Assembly (NCBI RefSeq): GCF_905404315.1
Contig: NC_066273.1
Location: forward strand, 5,766,001-5,830,000
DNA length: 64,000 bases
Direction: 5' to 3'
Source of the DNA: Leptidea sinapis
Lineage: Eukaryota > Arthropoda > Insecta > Lepidoptera > Pieridae
Below the pieces are notes generated by a model. That model had not been told where the DNA came from, searched no databases, and saw only the letters and a program-made list of their open reading frames with translations. Within the stretch, counting starts at the first letter, position 1. Each line of letters starts with the position of its first letter. Both the position numbers and the translations under genes were made by a program. This document shows, piece by piece, positions 10,415-20,977 of the stretch.

Positions 10415-10617
10415 ACGGCCATTTTCAATAACCTATCTATCCTTAGTTTAACTTAGTAGACTTAGTCAAATCTATCCTTTTACGCATACTTAAATTTCAA
10501 TAACCTATTGACAGATAGGATTGGACTATAACTGTATTGGACATAACTATGGGTAGATAAGACAGCAATGTATCCGTAAGTTAAACTAAGGGTAGATAGG
10601 TTATTGAAAACGGCCGT
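10415..10617. mobile_element. MITE with ~42-bp terminal inverted repeats
   Basis: Left end ACGGCCATTTTCAATAACC continues through CTTAGTTTAACTTA. The right end is its inverted complement with 3-4 differences. Total 203 bp, non-coding, flanked by TATA/TATA so a TA target duplication is likely. This is the form of a Tc1/mariner-related MITE. Confidence 0.8.
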
Positions 10618-11175
10618 ATATGTACATGTAAGTAACCTACAGAGAACAGCTAAGCAGGTATATAGCACGTAAGGCAAAGGCCAAACTAATGGAGTACCTC
10701 TACATGACGGCGTTCAAAGAGCCTTGAAAGCTCCGTCTATTGAGTCATTGAGCTGTAATCATTACAACAATCATTCTAACATCAACAAGGTGTCTGGTGG
10801 CAACACGCAGCCGTCAACGAACCAACCCTTAAAAGGTCATAAAAGACTTACAACAGCCACGGAAAATAGACCCTTATGCTTAACTAAGAAGGGTTATATC
10901 GGTTTATGTTGAAAAAGATGGCCAGTCTAGTGTTAGTCAATGTTTGCGTCGGCCCTTTTGAAGGTAATATACAAAGGAGGCCGACGTGTCGCCTCTCACC
11001 TGACCAATGTTTGCGCGAGCGCTGTCAATGCTATACTCGTGTCCGCTTTGAAAAATCGCCATGTGTTTTTGGTGTTCTATTTCTTTAATCTACCTACGGC
11101 TTTGCTGAACGTATATACTTACCTATTGCACAAAGCTTACTTACTACAAAGACTTTTAAAATTTTATCTGTTTGG
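10618..11175. other. Unassigned DNA, mixed composition
   Basis: Includes a GC-richer part (10920-11060) with similar phrases AATGTTTGCGTCGGCCC and AATGTTTGCGCGAGCGC. Short overlapping frames exist but nothing is recognised in them. Confidence 0.3.
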
Positions 11176-11460
11176 TTTTTTATGAAAATAAGGGATGAGG
11201 CGAGCATTACGTTCAGCTAATGGTAATTAATACGCCCTGTCCATTACAATTCAGTTCCAATCAGGATTCTTAAAAAATCCCAAAAATTCTGAGCGGCACT
11301 ACAATTGTGCTCGTCACATAAGATGTTAAGTTTTTGCCCAGTAATTTCACGAAATAATGCTTACATATAGTAATGTAGCAGTAGCTTCACGGCAGAAAAA
11401 GGCACCGTTGTGGCAGCCATAATCTAGCCGGCATTCTGTGCAAAGGAGCCTCCCACTTAC
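11176..11460 (-). repeat. Family A repeat, copy 4, inverted
   Basis: Nearly full length from the T-run and TATGAAAATAAGGGATGAG to GGAGCCTCCCACTTAC, with internal deletions around the first hairpin and the CTAGCTACGGCGCC block. Confidence 0.8.
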
Positions 11461-11890
11461 AAAAGGAAATAAAACCACTATTTTTAATTATCCCTGAATA
11501 AATATGGAAATACCCATTAAAAAGTTAAAAATATTCCTAAAACAGAAACTTAAAAAAAAATTATTATACCTACAATTAAATATTCTTTAACGGATAAAAG
11601 TGCATGGGATTACCTACCTACTTAAAGCACTGTAAATAATTTTAAAATCTGCATATTTTAATTTATAAGCAGTATGTAAGTATTATTCTATCATAATAAT
11701 GTATATTTTCTTGTGACTTCCAAAAGTGATCCAGTTATCCTTTTTTGAGAAATACTCTGTTTGAATTTGAAGTTAAATAGTAAGTATTACAAAGTTCCGT
11801 AAATCAGATGACTCAGTACGGAACCCATTATCAAATGTTATGTTTTCTATTTATAGTCAGTTATGAAGACACATATAGATTAAAGTTCCC
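11461..11890. other. AT-rich DNA, nothing recognised
   Basis: No repeat copy or coding signal seen. Confidence 0.35.
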
Positions 11891-11891
11891 C

Positions 11892-12005
11892 CTTATTCAT
11901 AATGGTCCGCTAACTTAAAACAGCTGCTACAGAGGTCGTAGGTCAACAGAAGAAGACAGAGTGAGAATTAGCAATGCTAAATGTTAGCAGACTATTATGA
12001 ATAAG
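11892..12005. mobile_element. Short MITE, CTTATTCATAAT termini, copy 1
   Basis: A 114-bp element with inverted ends CTTATTCATAATGGTCCGCT and its complement with two or three changes. The inner block AGAAGACAGAGTGAGAATTA is identical in the copy at 16943-17072. Confidence 0.75.
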
Positions 12006-12204
12006 CGATTTAATCATAATATGTCCATCTGCATCTCTGGACTATAAAGTTGGCTTGACAGAAGGGAACAGAACAATTTGACAGCTAAAATAGGTTTAAA
12101 AGGTAGTTAGTTGGTGACATTATTAATGTTATATAAGAGTTAATAGCATTGTAATAACCCAAGAAACGCAATTTCTAATTTAAATTTCAATAAAGTAAAT
12201 TGTT

Positions 12205-12370
12205 ATAAATCTGAGAGTTGAACAAAGCATACAAGATTTTTTTACGATACGTCATTCGAACGGTTGGCTAAGTTGGTTAGAACACTGGCACGGAACGTCG
12301 TGGGTCGTGGGTTTGAGTTCCGCATTGTTCATAAAATTTTGTTTTTCAAACTTAATTTGTTTTATAAAAA
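12205..12370 (+). mobile_element. tRNA-like repeat (family T), partial copy 1
   Basis: Runs from GAGAGTTGAACAAAGCATAC through a decayed tRNA-like head (GGTTGGCTAAGTTGGTTAG, then GTGGGTTTGAGTTCCGC) to TTCATAAAATTTTGTTTTTC. The anticodon arm is degraded, so it is not a tRNA gene. Confidence 0.7.
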
Positions 12371-12724
12371 TCTACCCATCATCACACATTTTAGGATTTT
12401 AAAAGAACTACAAAAACTTTAAAGTTTTTGTGTAGGCAAGTCTTATAGCCTACGAAAACCGCATAAAATTAGTTTATTAACTTGATTGGAAAATATGATT
12501 TTTTTCTGCTTATATAAAAAATAAATAGGTGTTATTATATAGGTAAATAATAGGTATAGTATATAATAACTTCTATTGAACCCCCACTAATAAATTTTCC
12601 TAAATACCTACGGTAACCAATCTCCAGGCTCAACTATGACTAGTTAGATATGCAGTGCCTACCTTGTTAGAAAACCAATGCCAAACGACCTATAGTGTAT
12701 ATAGGTATCCAATATTATGTTAAT
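12371..12724. other. AT-rich DNA, nothing recognised
   Basis: No repeat copy or coding signal seen. Confidence 0.3.
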
Positions 12725-13180
12725 TGATTCCCATATTAATGCTTTAGTTATATCTATCTAGTAGGCTTCATAAGATACATAATAGCTTTAAGGGTAAATG
12801 TATACACTTCTATAATAAAGTCCCAGCCACTGTTCAGGCATGATCTATAAATTTAAATGTTTTGTAAAAAAATTACTCTGTCGTAAAACCTATTACTCCA
12901 CTGCTGAATATCAAAATGATCGGACAGCCTGGGACTAGATTGTGATTATTTTTTAGCGATAGAAATGACTGTAGAATATTGTATATTTTTATTGAAAAGA
13001 GCGCAAAAAAAGAATGCTGGGAGAGTTTCTTGCGCCGCTTCTTCTCTCTCAGAGCGCCAACTGTTTCCGAAGCGGTAGTAGTATCTAGTAGTTATTAGAA
13101 ATGACATCAAAAAGAATTATAAAGGAATCAATTTTGAGAAAATAAATGCCTTTTATGCCTTCATGCCTATTATGTAAATA
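12725..13180 (+). pseudogene. Jockey-type LINE tail (family J) with full 3' UTR
   Basis: Degenerate coding end (AAGGGTAAATGTATACACTT, AGTCCCAGCCACTGTTCAGG), then the UTR with GATCGGACAGCCTGGGACTA, AAGAATGCTGGGAGAGTTTC and TTGCGCCGCTTCTTC, ending near AAAATAAATGCCTTTTATGC. It is the last repeat before the odd locus. Confidence 0.75.
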
Positions 13181-14019
13181 AAATCTCCTTCACCTGTAGG
13201 TTACCTGGAAGAGATCGCTGAATAGCGATAAGGTCGCCTAATTGTGCTACAATAACTGTTAAGTATGTACAAATTGTAATTTTATGAATTTTTATTACAG
13301 TAAAGTATTTTCATTCGTTCATATAGATTCGCAAATGTGACTCTACTTTGAGATATCTAAATGCTGGGACCTATACAAGTAACTGAATTCAAATCTATTA
13401 TAAAAATGTCCAGAATCTGTAGGTAGGTACCTACCTAAGGTTTTGTGCAAAAAATACTAAAATGTAATACCGTAACTCAAAAACATTATAATATAGTATT
13501 TACACAAGTTCCAATTTTATAAGGAATGTAGGTATATGTAGATATACATAATGATATCATTAGGTTATTTCAAAAAAGACTTTTGTAAACCAAAACCCTG
13601 TTGGTAACTTAATAAAATAATATATGACATAAAACCGGCCATCGACCTACAAACCTAAGTATTAGCTTCATGCTATACGTTTAAGTTACAATTAAAAAAA
13701 AATACTTTAATTTCTTTCTATCACACTATGTTGAAAAATAAGTTTTTCTAAACATAGGCACCTACTTAAAACGTTTGATAATAATTATTTTAATTTGATA
13801 AAAAATATAATATGTAATATTTTAATAACAAAATACTAAAATATAATAGGCAAAACTCTACAAAATCTTATTTAGACGGCAAACTTTTTCACGTATTAAT
13901 AGAGATAGTAGAGATGCTATTACATGGAAATTAGTATGAACTCATACACTGAAAATGCCTAAGCTATTATTGCCGATTGACAGATTTAAGAATGGCGTAT
14001 TCACCAATTAACCTCGTAT
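13181..14019. other. Repeat-free upstream flank of odd, candidate cis-regulatory DNA
   Basis: About 840 bases of AT-rich, apparently single-copy sequence between a LINE tail and the odd promoter. No open frame of note and no known repeat. A regulatory role is inferred only from position. Confidence 0.35.
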
Positions 14020-14299
14020 CTCGTCGTTTCAGTGGATTTGGTTGTTAAAACGATTCGAAACAGTCAGCGATCGATCCAGAAGGCAGTTCTGTGTAGGCCC
14101 CTCCTAGTGGGAGGTGCTTAGCTGCTTCGGCAGCAAGGACAGGCGCCGGTTGCCAGCGGTCCCTTTGATCTCTCCCTACCTCACGCCGACCGTCGAGCGC
14201 CGAACACAGACCCCGATAGCAAACGCACACAAACTCATAACACTTCGCGCGCTCTTGCAAGCCGGTTGTCAGCTAACCGGTTTGAGTAGTGTCCAGTGA
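14020..14299 (+). promoter_or_regulatory. Likely core promoter and AUG-free 5' leader of the odd gene
   Basis: The stretch before the first ATG is clearly GC-richer than its AT-rich surroundings. It holds an arthropod-type initiator match TTTCAGTGG around 14028-14036, with no clear TATA box upstream and no good DPE match downstream. From that initiator to 14299 I find no ATG, so ribosomes would meet 14300 first. A short perfect stem (CCGGTT/AACCGG, 14262-14280) lies close to the start codon. The transcription start is inferred, not shown. Confidence 0.45.
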
Positions 14300-16046
14300 A
14301 TGTGCCCTGTGTCTATGAATTGTGTCATGGAAATGGAAGATAAAGCGTACAGTGTTGACAGCTTTGATGATATCAACATTGAGGAAGAGGACGAACATAC
14401 GGAGGATACTCACAGTACGTAGTGATTCTAATCGATTGTTACAACAAATTATTGCCGATTTTTAATTAAATTAAGTACTAATCTATTGCTGTTAATAGTT
14501 ATTAGCGATTACACTTTTAATTATTTTATCTTTATAAATTAGCGTCATTGTTAATAAATTACTTTGGTAAATTATTGTAATGTTAATATATATATAGTTA
14601 TAAGCACTTAGTAGTAAAATTAAGCATTCATTTGTTATTTTCCGTTATAAGTCTTCATAATAATAATTGTTGTAAACTTATATTGACAAAACATTGAATT
14701 CTCAGTCAGATTGCTTATATTGTATCTTTTCCTACAGGCTACCCGCCAGATTTTCCAATCGAAGCGATTGTGAAGTTGGAAAGACCGTCACCACCGCTAC
14801 CGACGCCACCTCACACACCAACCGACGAAACACCACCAGCCGTCGTGGTCTCCCGTCACCAAACTTGGCCATCACCTCAATACCCTTCATACAGACAAAT
14901 GCAGACCCCTTACTCATACGACAAGCAAATGCCGTCATACAATTACCCACCTGCCTACGTGCCACCGCAAGTTGCCACCTTACCTCCTTCAGCTCCGTAC
15001 CACGCTATGCTGGTAAACCAATGGATTAGGAATGCAGCTTTGTACCACCATACACTAAGATACCCGTCGATGGCACAGAGGATGCCTGGAAGAAATCCAC
15101 CAACAATGAGAGCGCCTGGTGCGCCAGGAACACGGCCGAAGAAACAATTCATCTGTAAATACTGCAACCGACAGTTCACAAAGTCATACAATTTGCTGAT
15201 CCACGAAAGAACACACACAGACGAAAGACCCTACTCGTGTGACATCTGCGGCAAAGCATTCAGAAGACAGGACCATCTCAGAGATCATAGGTAAGGACAT
15301 TAAAATGTATAATAAGTTTTTTTACAACATTCTCAACTTTAAAGAAATAGATAAACATTATCTTGTTTTCTGCTTTATGTCGAACATAAACAATGTGATT
15401 TCAATTAACTTTATCGAAACGTATGAAAGTAAAAAACGATACGAAAGTGTAAACCTTTTTGTGAGGTCACAACTTGGCCGCACGCGCTCACAACCGGTTC
15501 TAACTTTACGACGACCACTTCTATAACCATATTATCCATCATTCCCCATACCTGTACAAATATTACCACATAACTCTTTATTTAGGAGATAGTTTATTGT
15601 GATTAGCTTAGCGTCTATGTTACAATAATATCTCAAACAATATTAATTTGAACTTTTGTTTTTACAGGTATATCCATTCAAAGGAAAAACCGTTTAAGTG
15701 TACAGAATGCGGCAAGGGTTTCTGTCAATCAAGAACATTGGCCGTGCACAAAATTCTGCATATGGAAGAATCGCCACATAAATGTCCCGTTTGCAACAAG
15801 AGTTTCAACCAAAGATCCAATTTGAAGACGCATTTATTGACACACAGTGAAGCGAACAAACACCATTTAGAACACCTCGAAGGTTGCCAAGAGGTTTCAT
15901 CAACAAGTCAAGCGTCTGATAATTCTCTCTTAGATCTTTCAAAGTCATCACCTTCACCACAATACCAGCCAAGTCCCAAGCAATCACCTGTCGAGGTCCC
16001 TAAGAAACCACTCGGATTTTCTATAGAAGACATTATGAAACGTTAG
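14300..16046 (+). CDS. odd: Odd-skipped family C2H2 zinc-finger repressor, three exons (14300-14414, 14738-15290, 15668-16046)
   Basis: Predicted nuclear DNA-binding transcription factor of 348 residues. The odd/sob/bowl family acts in segmentation, leg-joint and gut patterning, mostly as Groucho-dependent repressors. Seen: the splice sites are canonical (gt at 14415, ag at 14736-14737, gt at 15291, ag at 15666-15667) and all three exons join in one frame. Exon 1 is acidic (EEEDEHTED). Residues 50-165 are rich in Pro and Tyr. Four C2H2 fingers follow at about 178-198, 206-226, 234-254 and 262-282, each with intact Cys/His pairs and family-type linkers such as HTDERPY. LLDLSKS lies near 309-315 and the protein ends in GFSIEDIMKR, an eh1-like motif (FxIxxI). 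No fifth finger follows, which fits Odd (four) better than Sob or Bowl (five). A TGA sits directly before ATG 14300; ATG 14327 has a better Kozak context and is an alternative start, giving 339 aa. Family assignment is near certain; the odd paralogue call is inferred. Confidence 0.93.
14415..14737 (+). other. Intron 1 of the odd gene
   Basis: A phase-1 intron of 323 bases with donor GTACGT and a pyrimidine-rich acceptor ending CCTACAG. It is strongly AT-rich, with no recognisable repeat or open frame. The split codon is rebuilt as A+GC (Ser39). Confidence 0.85.
15291..15667 (+). other. Intron 2 of the odd gene, inside zinc finger 2
   Basis: A phase-2 intron of 377 bases with donor GTAAGG and acceptor TTTTTACAG. 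It interrupts the second C2H2 finger between its two zinc-binding histidines: AG+G rebuilds the Arg of the DHRYIH segment. No repeat was recognised inside. Confidence 0.88.
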
Positions 16047-16720
16047 TTAAGCTTACCATTATAAGCCACAGAAGTTCAATAATTATTAGAAATTTATCCG
16101 AAAATTTTAATTATAATATTTCTCAGTACCTTAATGACCAAAGACGTATTAAAATCTCCTCAGTATTAGATGTTGTTAATACGAATAATTTGTGTTCAGT
16201 ATTTATTTTCTCGTCTGAATCATCTTAATCCTAAGCCTTTCTTTTCATTCCAACTGTAATCATCTTAATTTTGATCTTATTAAGCTAAAGACTGATTGTT
16301 TTATCGTTGTTATGTTTCTCATAGATTTATTTATTTGTGATACTTCATTAGATTACGGTTGACTAAAGTTACCAAAAATTATTACCTTTGTTATAAGTTA
16401 AATCCAAATATTTTAGTATTACGATGCGAAATGTTCGATGTAACGTCGAAAACTTAGAAATGTATATAATAGTCTAATTTTATTGTAAATTTGTGTAAGT
16501 TTTAAGTTATTTAGATTATAATTAAAATAAGTAATGAGGCTCACATGTATTAAGTTACGACAATGAAGGTGTCAAGTTCAATTACCTTTTTGTTTCATTT
16601 CCTTTCGATTACTTATAGATAGTGTAATAATACTTATTAAATGAGCATTTTAAATAACGTTTACGAGTCACTTCGAAAATTAGAATGTTTTGCGAACTAA
16701 AGTACCTATTCATATAACAA
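16047..16720 (+). other. 3' UTR and downstream flank of the odd gene
   Basis: AT-rich DNA after the TAG stop, without repeats or long open frames. No single AATAAA hexamer stands out close to the stop, so I cannot place the polyadenylation site. A LINE tail begins at about 16722 and bounds the repeat-free island. Confidence 0.5.
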
Positions 16721-16721
16721 T

Positions 16722-16862
16722 ATTTTTTTATGGAAGAAGAGGATAAGAGCCCGTACGCATAATATCAGGTGTCACCTGATTAAAGTGATCTAATTGATCA
16801 CCACCGCCCACATTCTACTGTAACACCAGAGGAATCACAGGAGCATTGCCGGTCCTTAAATT
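16722..16862 (-). repeat. LINE family B 3' UTR, inverted
   Basis: Begins at a T-run with TATGGAAGAAGAGG. The minus strand gives TCCTCTGGTGTTACAGTAGA and TGTGGGCGGTGGTGATCA, as in 540-640. It marks the downstream edge of the repeat-free odd island. Confidence 0.65.
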
Positions 16863-16942
16863 AAATAGCAAATGCATCAGCTGGATTTAACGGCACGACA
16901 CGGCCAATAAATTCTTAGGTATATATATAATATATTTACCCC

Positions 16943-17072
16943 CTTATTCATAATGGCCCGCTAATTTAAAAGAGCCGCTAAGGAGTGTTTTTTCTCATTC
17001 TGACTTAGGTCAATAGAAGAAGACAGAGTGAGAATTAGCAATGCTTGAAGTTAGTAGACTATTATGAATAAG
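16943..17072. mobile_element. Short MITE, CTTATTCATAAT termini, copy 2
   Basis: 130 bp with inverted ends CTTATTCATAATGG / CTATTATGAATAAG. Shares the inner block with 11892-12005 plus a 15-20 bp extra segment (GGAGTGTTTTTTCTCATTC). Confidence 0.75.
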
Positions 17073-17292
17073 TTAATCATTAATTGTATAGATTTTTAAC
17101 TTTCAACTAAAACCTTACCCAATAGTCGTTTCATTGGAAAAGTAACAGATTAATTAGGTATATACCTATTATTAAAAATAATGAGGTAAGTAATGATCGA
17201 GTCAAAAATCAATTTGTGCAATAGAAAATAACAGCAAATAGTAGGTATATAATTAACTATTAGGTTAGTAGGTACGTACCTACAAGTAAGTA

Positions 17293-17552
17293 GGCGCCTA
17301 TTTCTGCCGTGAAGCAGTAATGTGTAAACATTACAGTGTTTCGGTCTGAAGGGCGCCGTAGCTAGTGAAATTACTGGGCAAATGAGACTGAACATCTTAT
17401 GGCTCAAGGTGACGAGCGCAATTGTAGTGCTGTTCAGAATTTTTGGGTTTTTCAAGTATCCTGAACGGCACTGCATTGTAATGGGTAGGACGTATCAATT
17501 ACCATCAGCTGAACGTCCTGCTCGTCTCGTCCCTTATTTTCATAACAAAAAA
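17293..17552 (+). repeat. Family A repeat, copy 5
   Basis: Starts inside the element at AGGCGCCTATTTCTGCCG and ends CTTATTTTCATAAC plus an A-run. The main hairpin carries paired changes (C to T at 17433, G to A at 17465) that keep the stem. Confidence 0.8.
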
Positions 17553-17984
17553 AACCTACCCATGGGTAACTGGAATGGCATATAAACTCCCACATGGGAG
17601 GTCCTATTTTATATTCCAGCTGCCGATTAATCTACAATTTATTCCCGTAAAAAATTTGCTACATTTATATAATAAGCTATTTAAGAAATTACAATCAATT
17701 ACTTCATTGTGAAAGTTGTCTGTCGACACAATTTTTTAAGATTTTTATGCAGATAGGTAGGTACTTAAATACTTAAGTATTACCTACCAATACCTTATAA
17801 GCAACTAATTACCTTATATGGTAAATATAATTGTAGTTATACAGTTAATTTTTATTTATAATTAGTAAGTAATTACTAACTAATACGACTCTCAGAAATC
17901 AGAATACGTCTTTTCTTTCGTTATTAAACAATTTAAAACATAATAAAACTATAATAATTATAAGAAGGACAATATTTACTTGGC
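17553..17984. other. AT-rich DNA, nothing recognised
   Basis: Contains a small imperfect palindrome around 17570-17600 (CCATGGGTAAC, CCCACATGGGAGG) and no gene signal. Confidence 0.3.
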
Positions 17985-18475
17985 TATCATAAGGCATAAA
18001 AGCATTTATATTCCCAAAATTGATTCCTTTAGAATTCTTTTTGATGTCATTTCTAATATACTAGATACTACTAGCGCTTCGGAAACAAATGGCGCTCGGA
18101 GAGAGAAATAGCGGCGCAAGAAACTCTCCCAGCATTCTTTTTCTGCGCTCTTTTCAATAAAAATATAGAATATTGTACAGTAATTTATATCGCTATAAAA
18201 TAATCATAATCTAGTCCCAGGCTGTCCGATCACTTAGATATTCAGCTGTGGAGTAACTAATAGGATTTACGACAGAGCCATTTTTTCTTTTATAAAATAT
18301 TTATATTTATTTATAGATGCCTGAACAGTGGGTGGGACTTTATTATAAAAGTGTATACATTTACCCTTAAAGCCATTATGTATCTTACTAGAATTAGTTT
18401 CAAGCAATCCCTTATTCCTGTTTGAGAACATAATTTCCATGTAAATTATCATTTGGAGATAAACCATGATTTACA
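17985..18475 (-). pseudogene. Jockey-type LINE C-terminus and 3' UTR (family J), inverted
   Basis: The minus-strand frame includes KGKCIHFYNKVPPTVQASIN and YFIKEKMAL, the end of a jockey-clade reverse transcriptase, followed by the family J UTR including the GGCGCTCGGAGAGAG segment. Confidence 0.75.
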
Positions 18476-18479
18476 GTAT

Positions 18480-18890
18480 TAAATAATTATTATCGTCAGT
18501 TGCCGGAACTAATTATAATACAGCGCCACCTAGGTGTCACCGCTGGAACTTACATATTGTCATCTGTCGCAACGCGATGTCGCTACTTGTATCCATTTCA
18601 TCCAAAACCTTACTTACACAGGATGGCCTTAAGGCGTAGCTGTTTTGGTAAAATTTTTAATAGAAAACACGAAGGCCCCGTGTGCAGTTCATTTAATTGA
18701 AGGCAAATACCGCGACTTACGATCTCGTTACCATAATAATATTTTGAGACCTCTGAAGAAAATAATATTAGTGATGACCTGAAATAAAAACATATGATAC
18801 TTGCCTTTTTATTCGATTATTCTCTGGAGTTATTAAAAGTGATTATATTTATTCCATACAAATATTTATAATTAAATATAAAAAAATAAC
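18480..18890. other. Unassigned, moderately GC-rich start
   Basis: A 66-codon frame (18500-18700) has no recognisable domain. No repeat copy identified. Confidence 0.3.
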
Positions 18891-18894
18891 ATGT

Positions 18895-19318
18895 ATGTAT
18901 ATGTTGAAGGATTGGTTAATATCTAGGCTTAGTTCTGCGGCATATGCGGTTAAAAAAATTAGACAGTTAACTGACATAGATACGGCGCGATTAGTATCCT
19001 TTAGTTATTTTCATAGTATTATGTCCTATGGTATATTGTTATGGGGCAGTGCAGCCTATATTAATACCATCTTTGTGCTGCAGAAGAGTGCTATTCGCGC
19101 TATTAATAATTTAGCTCTTAAAAAATCATTTAGAGATTTTTTTAAGAAATAATCAAGTCCCAGCCACTGTTTAGGCATTATCTATAAATATATTTAATGT
19201 TTTATTAAACAATGGCTCTGTCGGAAATCCTACTACTCCACAGCTGAATATCTAAGTGATCGGACAGTCTGGGACTAGATTATGATTATTAAAGTGAAAC
19301 TTTTATTACATCGTATCG
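18895..19318 (+). pseudogene. Jockey-type reverse-transcriptase C-terminal fragment (family J)
   Basis: The frame reads SRLSSAAYAVKKIRQLTD, then SFSYFHSIMSYGILLWGSAA, then FVLQKSAIRAINNLALKKS, the classic jockey-clade thumb region, then is cut short. The following segment AATAATCAAGTCCCAGCC jumps to the C-terminal end, so a middle part is deleted. 19160-19318 is nearly identical to 21128-21284. Confidence 0.85.
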
Positions 19319-19329
19319 AAATAATCATT

Positions 19330-19865
19330 TTGACCGTTGCACCTCAATATATTCATGATGATGTTCTATATGTTATTAGCACATTAAGAAATTTGCTAGA
19401 AACTGTGACAATCATAATATATACATGACGAACAAACATAAACTTGCTATGCCTACTACTCGGTTAAGTAGAGTTAGTAAGTTTTTTAATGGGCGATGTA
19501 TATGCTTTTACTATAATACACACAACTATATATAATACACAATACACAAATGTGAAAAACAAATATGTAACGAAATTTTAAAGAATTGTTATGAAACGTT
19601 TGTGTGGGAAAGGTTATTATAACATTAACGATACCACAGACTAACAATGAAGCGGACACCCTCAGGCTCTTAATTATAAATGTTTATTGAACGATATTAC
19701 ATTGTAATCCATATTTTTATTTTAAAAAAAGCCCGCTAAGTTTCTTGCTCCCGTTCTTCTCAGAGGCAGTCTATTTTGAATGGGTGATAATGTTTGACGA
19801 AGTAGTTGTGAATCTTGAAAGAAAAGTCTATTTTGAATAAAAATATTTGAATTTGAACTGAAACC
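19330..19865 (+). pseudogene. Jockey-type LINE C-terminus and UTR (family C)
   Basis: Broken frames encode a decayed VPSQYI-like start, RLCGKGYYNIND-type end (KRLCGKGYYNINDTTD) and the UTR with GCCCGCTAAGTTTCTTGCTC. It ends AATAAAAATATTTGAATTTG. It directly follows the family J fragment, so two LINE remnants are joined. Confidence 0.7.
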
Positions 19866-19943
19866 TCCACCACGCTGTCATAAGCATAATATTATAATAT
19901 AATCCTGATTGTTATAATATCAGAAAAATAGATCTTACATAAA

Positions 19944-20309
19944 TCTATATTATAAAGCTGCAGTGTTTGTTTGTTTGTTTGTTTGTTTGAACGCGCTAAT
20001 CTCTGGTCCTGGTCCATCACTGGTCCGATTTGAATGATTCTTTCAGTGTTGGGTAGTCCATTTATCGAGGAAGGCTATAGGCTTGTTTGCTAATGTTTTT
20101 TTTTTTCAAAATGAGGGATCCGTAATAAAATTGCTATTTTGTAACACAAGGTGTAAAATCGAAAACCTATTTTTGCGTGCGCTGCAAAAACTATTGACAA
20201 TAGAACAAAATGATGTACAGGCTATAATATAGGCAATATTTTATTACGTATAAAACTATCGCGTGAATTATACTTTATATGGCAAAACAACGTTTGCCGG
20301 GTCAGCTAG
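19944..20309 (+). mobile_element. Non-autonomous Helitron, first family, complete ends
   Basis: Starts A|TCTATATTATAAAGCTGCAG, with (TTTG)n and then GAACGCGCTAATCTC, and ends GGCAAAACAACGTTTGCC + GGGTCAGCTAG|T, a perfect 6-bp stem ahead of CTAG. 13 bases (TTACATAAATCTA) recur at 19935-19947 and 20312-20324, across the left junction and beyond the right end. Confidence 0.88.
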
Positions 20310-20480
20310 TGTTACATAAATCTACAATAGAATAGTAATAATAGCGCTTGTTGACGACATGTTATGATTGTTACCGGACCAATGAGCATTCAATACTCTC
20401 CTCTGTTGGATTCTGAGTATGAGCAATATTGAACATGATAGTTTGATGCAAAAATAAAAGTTTTCACATCCCTTATATAA

Positions 20481-20783
20481 CCAGTGCGAGGCTCCTTCGC
20501 ACAGGATGTCGGCTGGACTATGGGTACCACAAAGGCGCCTATTTCTGCCGTGAAGCAGAAAATGTAAGCATTATTGTGATTCGGTCTGAAGGGCGTCGTA
20601 GGAACTGCAATTACTGGGCAAATGAGACTTAACATCTTATGTCTCAAGTTGACGAGCGCGATTGTAGAGCCTCTCAAAAACATTGGGTTTTTCAAAAAAC
20701 AGAGCAGCTCTGCGATAGAATGCGAATTAATTTCAATCAACTGAAGGTCCTGTTCGTCTGTCCCCTACTGTCATAAAAAAATA
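20481..20783 (+). repeat. Family A repeat, copy 6, diverged
   Basis: Recognisable from GCGAGGCTCCTTCGCACAGG to CCTACTGTCATAAAAAAATA, with many substitutions. The main hairpin is largely lost. Confidence 0.75.
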
Positions 20784-20977
20784 AAATAGATTTGACAGTG
20801 GTTCTGAAGGTCTAAGTAACTAGCATATCAGAGAATAAGATTGGCCATACAAAGAGGGAACGCTGTCAGTTTTATAGACACCTCAACTGCAGATAGATCT
20901 TAATAATTAATATTGTTCATAATAATGTATTGATTTCAATGTTTTATTGTTTGTGGTTAAGTGTAAAGCACTAAACA

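Noticed and set aside
14770..15294. A separate 174-codon gene starting at 14770
   Set aside because: The frame starts with GTG and is simply exon 2 of the odd gene read through the donor site; splicing joins it to exons on both sides in one frame.
17150..17476. A 108-codon minus-strand protein (and similar frames at 4623, 20390, 27844 and 42928)
   Set aside because: All share MQCRSGFLK...LRHKMLSLICPVISLATAPFRPKH because they are the same frame of the non-coding family A repeat; each ends differently in unique flank and none shows conservation of a protein end.
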